Shown: one piece after another, positions 1 to 3,611 of the stretch
Layout: every line of letters starts with the position of its first letter
Numbering within the stretch: position 1 is the stretch's first letter
NCBI GenBank assembly: GCA_900549885.1
Contig: URQA01000165.1
Span: 1 to 5,107, forward strand
Direction: 5' to 3'
Source of the DNA: an uncultured Eubacteriales bacterium
GTDB lineage: Bacteria > Bacillota > Clostridia > Oscillospirales > Oscillospiraceae
Length of the DNA: 5,107 nt
Translations under genes and position numbers: made by a program
The notes under the pieces: model-generated
Told to the model about the DNA's origin: nothing
The model's input: only the letters and a program-made list of their open reading frames with translations
Databases searched by the model: none

Positions 1-219
1 AAGCTGGCCCCCGGCACCGCCAACTACGACACCCTGCTCTACGGCGCGGAGGTCAAGTTCTACTCCGCCCGGCTGGCCCTGTCCAACGAGCTGGAGACCG
101 CCCTGCCCGGCTTCTTCGCCGTGGGCGACGGCGCGGGCGTGACCCGCGGCCTGGCCCAAGCCGGAGCCTCCGGCGTGAAAGCCGCCCGGGTGGTGGCCCA
201 GCGGCTGAACCAGGAGTAA
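1..219 (+). CDS. FAD-dependent dehydrogenase, COG2509 type (C-terminal fragment)
   Basis: The last 72 codons of a gene that begins before the window, open in frame from base 1 and ending in TAA. The fragment reads PGFFAVGDGAGVTRGLAQAG around residues 36-55. The GDGAG element followed by TRG and a small-residue helix (ASGVKAARVV) is the C-terminal FAD-contacting segment of NAD(P)/FAD-dependent oxidoreductases. The preceding EVKFYSARLALSNELET stretch resembles the uncharacterised FAD-dependent dehydrogenases of COG2509, common in Clostridia. These are cytoplasmic flavoproteins whose substrate is not known. The Rossmann-type N-terminus lies outside the window, so the exact subfamily is uncertain; related thioredoxin-reductase-like or GidA-like families are alternatives. 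Codons are strongly GC-ending, like the ribosomal genes downstream. No terminator follows directly; the first strong one is about 190 bases on (402-451). Confidence 0.75.
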   Translation, partial: KLAPGTANYDTLLYGAEVKFYSARLALSNELETALPGFFAVGDGAGVTRGLAQAGASGVKAARVVAQRLNQE

Positions 220-268
220 GGACAGGGAGACAATAATTTTCTTTGACACCCCATAAATTCCAAAATTC

Positions 269-332
269 GACAGTTTTCTCCCGGCGTCGTCCCCTGTACG
301 ACAGAGTTTTCAACAACTTCCACAGAGTTTTC
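269..332 (+). repeat. Phased short direct repeats (ACAGAGTTTTC type)
   Basis: ACAGAGTTTTC occurs exactly at 301-311 and 322-332, 21 bases apart, about two helical turns, so both copies face the same side of the DNA. A shortened relative, GACAGTTTTC, lies at 269-278. The downstream parts of the two exact copies run into DnaA-box-like 9-mers. The repeats suggest a protein-binding array, but the protein cannot be named from sequence alone. Confidence 0.5.
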
Positions 333-411
333 CACAGCGCCCATGGGGCTGTGGAAGGTGACATAAAAGATGTCAACCATAAATTTACCGCTAAACTTTA
401 CAAAAATTTCA
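307..411. other. DnaA-box-like cluster next to an AT-rich block (possible origin-type region)
   Basis: Four 9-mers resemble the DnaA box TTATCCACA: TTTTCAACA (307-315), ACTTCCACA (316-324), TTTTCCACA (328-336, one mismatch) and, inverted, TGTGGAAGG (350-358, whose complement is CCTTCCACA). TTCCACAG and CTGTGGAA (330-337 and 349-356) form an inverted pair. Directly downstream, 359-411 is only about 26% G+C in a locus whose genes are far richer, and it contains a perfect TGACAT-AAAAG-ATGTCA dyad (359-375). Boxes beside an AT-rich block are the layout of a bacterial replication origin, and rpsF-ssb-rpsR lies near oriC in some Firmicutes. Three of the four boxes are weak, however, and dnaA is not in the window. 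An intergenic DnaA-binding site, or chance, remains possible. Confidence 0.35.
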
Positions 412-451
412 CGGTCCTCTGACCCACATGGTCAGGGGGCCGAAATTTTTT
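402..451. terminator. Strong bidirectional Rho-independent terminator
   Basis: The left arm at 412-424 and right arm at 430-442 make a 13-pair stem (11 Watson-Crick pairs, two G-U) with the 5-base loop CACAT. The stem is followed by AAATTTTTT (443-451) and preceded by AAAAATTTC (402-410), so the A/T flanks also pair with one bulged A. It can stop transcription on both strands. On the plus strand it separates the flavoprotein gene and the DnaA-box-like region from the small gene at 529. Confidence 0.85.
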
Positions 452-493
452 CAACTTTATTGGAAAATCGAATAAAAAGCACGCTGGACTATG

Positions 494-510
494 GTATGGT
501 AAGACCATAC
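494..510. promoter_or_regulatory. Extended -10 promoter overlapped by a perfect dyad (operator-like)
   Basis: GTATGGT-AAG-ACCATAC is a perfect 7-3-7 inverted repeat. Its left arm contains a -10-like TATGGT (495-500) preceded by TGG (492-494), an extended -10. No good -35 is seen 17 bases upstream. Transcription would start near 507, about 20 bases before the start codon of the 529 gene. A repressor bound to the dyad would block this promoter; the repressor is unknown. Confidence 0.4.
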
Positions 511-528
511 AGATAGGAGGTGGCCGCT

Positions 529-732
529 TTGCAGACTGAGCAAGATGAAGATTTGAAGGAGACGCTGCTGGAGCTGCGTCAGGATGCCGCAATGTTTCGG
601 TTGATGCTTTTTGGCTTGGAAATATCGCTGGATGAACTGAGCCTTCAATGCCTGTTCCGCATCAGCGATTACCTGGACCAGCACATCGACGATGTGTGTA
701 CGCTGTGTGGGTATCAAGATGGGCGCGCTTGA
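529..732 (+). CDS. Small acidic hypothetical protein, 67 aa
   Basis: I do not recognise this protein. The start chosen is TTG at 529, because a perfect AGGAGG (515-520) sits 8 bases upstream; the in-frame GTG at 520 overlaps that site and cannot be used with it. The product starts MQTEQDEDLKETLLELRQDA and looks almost entirely helical: an acidic amphipathic N-terminal helix, then a hydrophobic stretch (AMFRLMLFGLEISLDEL, residues 21-37), then a short helix ending in CTLC (residues 57-60). There is no signal peptide or clear membrane span. Codon use is less GC-rich than in the flanking genes (AAGATGAAGATTTG near the start), which may point to recent acquisition. It stands alone between a terminator and a repeat-filled stretch, under its own promoter and dyad. 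The strong ribosome site and clean spacing make it a likely real gene; its function is open. Confidence 0.6.
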   Translation: MQTEQDEDLKETLLELRQDAAMFRLMLFGLEISLDELSLQCLFRISDYLDQHIDDVCTLCGYQDGRA

Positions 733-790
733 GAGGGCGGCAAGGACTGGGGCCCTTGCATTCTGTGGGGGCCATGGCTGGCCTCCGGGG
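733..790. other. Intergenic spacer with a GC hairpin
   Basis: GGGGCCA-TGGC-TGGCCTC (767-784 region) can form a 7-pair hairpin just after the small gene, but no T-run follows, so it is not a standard terminator. Nothing else is seen here. The repeat unit begins about ten bases downstream. Confidence 0.3.
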
Positions 791-792
791 CG

Positions 793-842
793 GTCAGGTT
801 TCGCCTGACGGCGAGTTTCTTTTTGTGCGCACAAAAAGAAAC
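793..842 (+). repeat. Tandem hairpins of the left repeat copy, with a perfect 28-nt palindrome
   Basis: The first hairpin is GTCAGG-TTTCG-CCTGAC (793-809). The second (815-842) is a perfect 28-nt palindrome with a 14-pair stem; its left arm is GTTTCTTTTTGTGC and its right arm GCACAAAAAGAAAC. The T-rich arm following the first hairpin could also act as a weak terminator for the small gene upstream. Confidence 0.8.
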
Positions 843-1303
843 CAAAAATGCGCCGGGGGTCAGGCGCGGAAGAACTTCAAGCGCCAAGGACGCGCTTTCG
901 TTCCAAGCGCCTGCACCCCCGGACCCCCATTTTACGGGAGAGCAGGCTAAGGACTGCTCCACATCCCGTCCGGCGTTGGGGTAAGCCGATACTCGAAGCC
1001 ACTATTTTCCGCTGCCGCTCTCCTGGCATTTGCGGTAAATTGCCGGGTCCTCGGGTCACGCCTAGTCACAGCATGGGCCAGGCTAGGCGCTGTCTGGTAG
1101 TCTGATGCACTGTAAGTCAGTACGATGGAGCGGCAGCGGAAAGCGGCGCTTCGTGTGTCCTGGCTTCGTGCGCCGGAAAGAGAAGGACGCACATCTTGTC
1201 CTGGGCCCTCGTAACAACGGGGGACCGGGGGAAAGGACGCTGAGGACAAAAGCGCGTCCTTGGCGCTTGCAGTCCGCCGCGGTCGTCCCCCGGCGCATCT
1301 TTG

Positions 1304-1353
1304 CCTACTTTCTGTGCGTACAGAAAGTAGGTCGCCGTCAGGCGAAACCTGAC
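1304..1353 (-). repeat. Tandem hairpins of the right repeat copy, with a covarying 28-nt palindrome
   Basis: This is the mirror image of the pair at 793-842. The hairpin at 1337-1353 is the exact complement of 793-809. The palindrome at 1304-1331 has arms CCTACTTTCTGTGC and GTACAGAAAGTAGG, again 14 pairs including one G-U. Compared with the left copy, pairs 1, 2, 4 and 9 from the outside are changed on both sides, so pairing is kept. Confidence 0.8.
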
Positions 1354-1358
1354 TGACC

Positions 1359-1474
1359 GTTTCTTTTGGCGCTGTCAAAAGAAATGGGGTCGGGAAAGTC
1401 GTCCCCAAAGACGAAGCCTTTGGATAACGGTCAAAGGGTGCCAGCCCTTGAAATGGGTAAAGGCGAAGCCTTTG
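1359..1474. repeat. Run of four small hairpins between the repeat and the rpsF promoter
   Basis: In order: GTTTCTTTTG/CAAAAGAAAT (1359-1368 with 1376-1385), which is related to the palindrome at 815-842; CCAAAG/CTTTGG (1405-1410 with 1418-1423); AAGGG/CCCTT (1434-1438 with 1445-1449); and AAAGGC-GAA-GCCTTT (1459-1473). The 11-mer CGAAGCCTTTG appears twice, at 1412-1422 and 1464-1474. No T-run follows on the plus strand. The block may insulate the ribosomal operon from upstream transcription or belong to the same repeat family. Confidence 0.5.
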
Positions 1475-1489
1475 AATATGAAAAAAACC

Positions 1490-1517
1490 TTGACAAATCA
1501 GAAGATTTGGGTATAAT
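1490..1517 (+). promoter_or_regulatory. Vegetative promoter of rpsF-ssb-rpsR
   Basis: A perfect TTGACA (1490-1495) and perfect TATAAT (1512-1517) lie 16 bases apart, as expected for the housekeeping sigma factor. Transcription should start near 1524, giving a leader of about 80 bases. The spacer contains a 6-4-6 dyad, CAAATC-AGAA-GATTTG (1494-1509), between the two boxes. Confidence 0.9.
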
Positions 1518-1529
1518 AATTTAGTCTAT

Positions 1530-1595
1530 CCCCATATTGGGGGACACATCCTTGCCTCCAGCGGAGACTGGAGGCCAAATGTCCATAAGGAGGTG
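1530..1595 (+). promoter_or_regulatory. Structured rpsF leader, candidate S6:S18 autoregulatory element
   Basis: The leader can fold into an 8-pair hairpin, GCCTCCAG/CTGGAGGC (1554-1561 with 1568-1575, loop CGGAGA). It sits inside an outer stem, GGACA/TGTCC (1542-1546 with 1580-1584), with an internal loop between them. An alternative hairpin, CCCC-ATATT-GGGG (1530-1542), would compete for the left outer strand. The structure ends just before the AGGAGG ribosome site (1588-1593). Known leaders of this operon in other bacteria bind the S6:S18 dimer and repress translation. Placement and fold fit, but I could not check the conserved nucleotides of that RNA family. Confidence 0.45.
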
Positions 1596-1603
1596 CAACA
1601 AAA

Positions 1604-1897
1604 ATGGCAAAACTGTCCGCCAACTACGAGGTGCTCTACATCATCGACCCCACTCTGGGCGAGGAGGAGACCGCCGCTCTGGTGGCCCGCTTCAAGGAGC
1701 TGGCCGAGGGCCACGGCACGGTGACCGAGGTGGATGAGTGGGGCAAGCGCAAGCTGGCCTACCTCATCGACGACAAGGACGAGGGCTACTATGTGCTCAT
1801 GACCTTTACCTCTGGCCCCGAGTTCCCCGCTGAGCTGGACCGTCTGATGCGCATTAACACCGGCATCATGCGCTCCATCATCGTCTGCAAGGACTGA
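1604..1897 (+). CDS. rpsF: 30S ribosomal protein bS6
   Basis: Protein S6 binds S18 and the central domain of 16S rRNA in the platform of the 30S subunit. The 97-residue length is normal for Firmicutes. The family pattern is seen throughout: YEVLYIIDPTL at residues 8-18 (first beta strand), GKRKLAYLIDDKDEGYYV at 47-64 (the central strands that contact rRNA and S18), and ELDRLMRINTGIMRSIIV at 77-94 (the last helix and strand). The start is ATG at 1604, ten bases after a perfect AGGAGG (1588-1593). It is the first gene of the rpsF-ssb-rpsR operon, 13 bases before ssb, under a near-consensus promoter and a folded leader that may mediate feedback by the S6:S18 complex. It is intact, with no unusual features. 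Confidence 0.98.
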   Translation: MAKLSANYEVLYIIDPTLGEEETAALVARFKELAEGHGTVTEVDEWGKRKLAYLIDDKDEGYYVLMTFTSGPEFPAELDRLMRINTGIMRSIIVCKD

Positions 1898-1910
1898 GGG
1901 GGAAACATCC

Positions 1911-2357
1911 ATGCTCAACCGAATCATCCTCATGGGCCGCTTGACCCGTGACCCGGAGCTGCGCCACACCCAGACCGGCACCGCCGTGGCATCTTTTTCC
2001 CTGGCGGTGGACCGGGATTTCCGCAACCGCGACAGCGGCGAAAAGGGCGTCGATTTTATTGACGTGGTGGCCTGGCGCAATACCGCGGAGTTCGTCTCCA
2101 AATACTTCACCAAGGGCCGCATGGCCGTGGTGGAGGGCCGCCTTCAGATCCGTGACTGGACGGACCGGGAGGGCGGCAAGCGCCGCAGCGCTGAGGTGGT
2201 GGCCGACAACATCTATTTCGGCGACTCCAAGCGCGACGGCGAAACCGGCGGCGCATCGTTCAGCCGCCCCGCCGCTCCCGCCGACTACGGCATGCCTCCC
2301 GTGGGGGGCGATCAGTTCGCTGAACTGGCCGACGACGACGGTGAGCTGCCCTTCTGA
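1911..2357 (+). CDS. ssb: Single-stranded DNA-binding protein
   Basis: SSB coats single-stranded DNA during replication, repair and recombination and recruits partner proteins through its acidic tail. Residues 1-104 form the OB fold: LNRIILMGRLTRDPELRHT at the start, FIDVVAWRNTAEFVSKYF at 49-66 and VVEGRLQIRDWTD at 73-85, with W55 and W83 in typical DNA-stacking positions. A short glycine-, alanine- and proline-containing linker (about 106-140) leads to the C-terminal tip DDDGELPF. This is a variant of the usual DDDIPF type, with the final Pro-Phe kept. The 148 residues match the family. The start is ATG at 1911 after a GAGGGGG site. It lies between rpsF and rpsR (13- and 36-base gaps), the classic Firmicutes order, consistent with the housekeeping SSB rather than a mobile-element copy. 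Confidence 0.97.
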   Translation: MLNRIILMGRLTRDPELRHTQTGTAVASFSLAVDRDFRNRDSGEKGVDFIDVVAWRNTAEFVSKYFTKGRMAVVEGRLQIRDWTDREGGKRRSAEVVADNIYFGDSKRDGETGGASFSRPAAPADYGMPPVGGDQFAELADDDGELPF

Positions 2358-2393
2358 AAAGGGCCTATCTTGATATAAAGGAGGACTGCCGTC

Positions 2394-2630
2394 ATGGCTA
2401 TGGATAACAAGCCCCGCAACCGTAAGCGCCGCAAGGTATGCGCTTTCTGCGTGGACAAGGTGGAGCAGATCGACTACAAGGACGCGGCCAAGCTCAAGCG
2501 CTACCTGTCCGAGCGCTCCAAGATCCTGCCCCGCCGTACCACCGGCACCTGCGCCATGCACCAGCGCCAGCTGACCGACGCCATCAAGCGCGCCCGTCAC
2601 GTGGCCCTGCTGCCCTACGTCACCGACTAA
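2394..2630 (+). CDS. rpsR: 30S ribosomal protein bS18, zinc-binding (C+) form
   Basis: S18 pairs with S6 on the platform of the 30S subunit. The 78-residue protein has a basic N-terminal tail (KPRNRKRRK, 6-14) and the family core IDYKDAAKLKRYLSERSKIL followed by PRRTTGTC. It carries four potential zinc ligands: C16 and C19 (CAFC), C53 and H56 (CAMH). This is the 'C+' form known for S18 in many bacteria; E. coli S18 lacks the set. The start is ATG at 2394, nine bases after AAAGGAGG (2377-2384); a second in-frame ATG at 2400 is a worse fit. It is the last gene of the operon, closed by a strong terminator nine bases after its stop. Confidence 0.97.
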   Translation: MAMDNKPRNRKRRKVCAFCVDKVEQIDYKDAAKLKRYLSERSKILPRRTTGTCAMHQRQLTDAIKRARHVALLPYVTD

Positions 2631-2638
2631 ATGCGGTC

Positions 2639-2669
2639 AAGCCCCGGCTCTTGGGAGCCGGGGCTTTTT
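2639..2669 (+). terminator. Rho-independent terminator of the rpsF operon
   Basis: AAGCCCCGGCTC (2639-2650), loop TTGG, GAGCCGGGGCTT (2655-2666), then a run of five T (2665-2669). It is a perfect GC-rich 12-pair stem directly after rpsR. Confidence 0.95.
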
Positions 2670-2685
2670 GCGTTTGGATTCGTGC

Positions 2686-2714
2686 TTGCGGGTTTTGGTC
2701 AGAGGCATTATAAT
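2686..2714 (+). promoter_or_regulatory. Promoter of the ferredoxin-nitroreductase gene
   Basis: A perfect TATAAT (2709-2714) lies 17 bases after TTGCGG (2686-2691), a weak -35 with only the first three bases conserved. It sits between the rpsF-operon terminator and the next gene, so that gene is transcribed separately. Confidence 0.7.
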
Positions 2715-2746
2715 AAGAAAAAACAGGCCCAGACGGAAAGAGGGAC

Positions 2747-3520
2747 ATGACTGTAATGATGACGATTGACAAGAAGCGCTGTGTGGAGTGCGGTGCCTGT
2801 ATCACCGCCTGTTCCATGGGCATCTTCCGCCGGGGAGAGGACGGCACTGTATTCGCCCGGGAGCGGCCCTGTATGGACTGCTACCACTGCGCCGCCGCCT
2901 GCCCGGCCCATGCGGTGGTCACCCACGGTATGTCGGAGGGGGAGACCTATCCCGTACCCCCGGACAGCCCGCTGCTGCGGGCGATTCAGAGCCGCCGCTC
3001 CATCCGCCACTTCAAGGACGAATTACCGGACAAGGCCCTCATCCAGCGGGCGCTGGATGGAGCGGCCTACGCCCCCAGCGGGAAGAACGAGCACCGCAAC
3101 CGCTGGACGGTGGTCTACGGCCGGGCGCGGGTAGAGGAGCTGTACCAGCTGGTGCTGGAATGGGCCGGGCCGGTGGAGCACTACAAGCACCTGGTCTGGC
3201 TGGCCCGGAAGGGCATTGACCCGGTGACCTGTGGCGCGCCCTGCCTTATCATCGGCCACAACCACCCAGAGGCCCTCAACCCCCAGGACGACACGGTGAT
3301 CGCCACCTTGCTGGCCGAGCAGCTGCTGGTGGAATCCGGCCTGGGCACCTGCTGGAGCGGTTACTTCCGTACTGCCGCCCAGAACAGCGCCGACATTCAG
3401 CGTCGGCTGGCCCTGCCCGAGGGGCACCGGGTATACTCGGTGCTGATGGTGGGAGTGCCTGCCGAGCGGTATCCCAACATCCCCCACCGCCCCGCCGCCC
3501 AGGTGCAGTGGGTGGAATGA
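2747..3520 (+). CDS. Ferredoxin-nitroreductase fusion flavoprotein
   Basis: A soluble redox protein with a two-cluster ferredoxin head and an FMN-binding nitroreductase body, 257 residues. The first 4Fe-4S motif is C12, C15, C18, C22 (CVECGACITAC, with Ser in place of the usual Pro after the last Cys); the second is C42, C45, C48, C52 followed by Pro. The nitroreductase domain starts near residue 77: SRRSIRHF (83-90) carries the Arg/Ser/Arg phosphate grip of FMN, and APSGKNEH (110-117) is a second FMN-binding loop. Such proteins, common in anaerobes, probably pass electrons from ferredoxin-type clusters to FMN for reduction of nitro or quinone compounds; the true substrate is unknown. Start choice is open: AAAGAGGG (2737-2744) is very close to ATG 2747 and rather far from ATG 2756, which would give MMTIDKKRC and better match the family. 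The gene stands alone, with its own promoter. Confidence 0.93.
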   Translation: MTVMMTIDKKRCVECGACITACSMGIFRRGEDGTVFARERPCMDCYHCAAACPAHAVVTHGMSEGETYPVPPDSPLLRAIQSRRSIRHFKDELPDKALIQRALDGAAYAPSGKNEHRNRWTVVYGRARVEELYQLVLEWAGPVEHYKHLVWLARKGIDPVTCGAPCLIIGHNHPEALNPQDDTVIATLLAEQLLVESGLGTCWSGYFRTAAQNSADIQRRLALPEGHRVYSVLMVGVPAERYPNIPHRPAAQVQWVE

Positions 3521-3538
3521 GCCCTGTCTGAGCAAATT

Positions 3539-3567
3539 TTGATGTTTTTGCGTTTGATTGGTATGAG
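3539..3567 (+). promoter_or_regulatory. Likely promoter of the M23 gene
   Basis: TTGATG (3539-3544), 17-base spacer, TATGAG (3562-3567) preceded by TGG (3559-3561), an extended -10. Both boxes match consensus at 4 of 6 positions. The start of transcription would fall near 3574, inside the left arm of the hairpin at 3568-3605. If the gene is a sporulation gene, a forespore sigma factor might be used instead; I see no clear site for one. Confidence 0.5.
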
Positions 3568-3606
3568 AACACCTCCGCCCTGTCAACACTAGGGGCGGAG
3601 GTGTTT
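3568..3606 (+). promoter_or_regulatory. Hairpin that buries the M23 ribosome binding site
   Basis: AACACCTCCGCCC (3568-3580) pairs perfectly over 13 bases with GGGCGGAGGTGTT (3593-3605), loop of 12 bases. The right arm contains GGAGG (3597-3601), the ribosome site ten bases before ATG 3612. Only TTT follows, so it is a poor terminator. A transcript reading through from the nitroreductase gene would carry the site fully paired; one starting near 3574 would lose the outer pairs. Confidence 0.75.
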
Positions 3607-3611
3607 ACACA

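Larger units (their letters stand above)
791..1359. repeat. Two inverted, diverged copies of a roughly 230-base intergenic repeat
   Basis: The left copy (about 791-1020) and right copy (about 1128-1359) are imperfect reverse complements in the same order. Matching blocks are 793-814 with 1332-1353 (22 of 22), 848-859 with 1287-1298 (12 of 12), 878-898 with 1249-1269 (21 of 21), and 1006-1020 with 1128-1142 (15 of 15). A C-rich block around 915-928 also matches, less well, one at 1221-1232. The central 1021-1127 is unique and has its own CGCCTAG/CTAGGCG hairpin (1059-1065 with 1083-1089). There is no transposase and no terminal match that looks like an IS end. It may be a pair of interspersed repeats of the host, a non-mobile MITE-like element, or a long structured RNA. 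Short open frames cross it but they are not conserved between copies. Confidence 0.75.

Noticed and set aside
243..270. Promoter starting at TTGACA (243-248)
   Set aside because: No acceptable -10 lies 15-19 bases downstream, and the next gene is behind a strong terminator.
53..380. Two minus-strand frames of about 106 codons at the left edge
   Set aside because: They lie opposite the flavoprotein gene and the AT-rich, DnaA-box-like gap. They are Arg/Pro-rich with no family match and no consistent ribosome site.
648..950. A plus-strand frame reading VSPDGEFLFVRTKRNQKCAGG through the left repeat copy
   Set aside because: It overlaps the small gene in another frame and continues through palindromes. 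The similar minus-strand phrase in the right copy comes from the inverted repeat and is followed by a frame shift, so it is not a conserved protein.
1021..1127. tRNA or known small RNA in the unique centre of the inverted repeat
   Set aside because: No T-arm motif, acceptor pairing or other known RNA signature could be found; only one 7-pair hairpin is visible.
947..1408. A 153-codon open frame on the minus strand across the inverted repeat
   Set aside because: It runs across both repeat copies and the unique centre. Homologous blocks are in different frames in the two copies, composition is Arg/Pro/Ser-rich as in shadow frames, and no ribosome site or family motif is seen.
791..1474. CRISPR array
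   Set aside because: The repeats are inverted, unequal and few. There is no regular direct repeat-spacer pattern.
2438..3219. Long alternative frames over rpsR and the ferredoxin-nitroreductase gene
   Set aside because: They are shadows of well-supported genes in a GC-rich sequence, rich in Arg, Pro and Gly, without family motifs.
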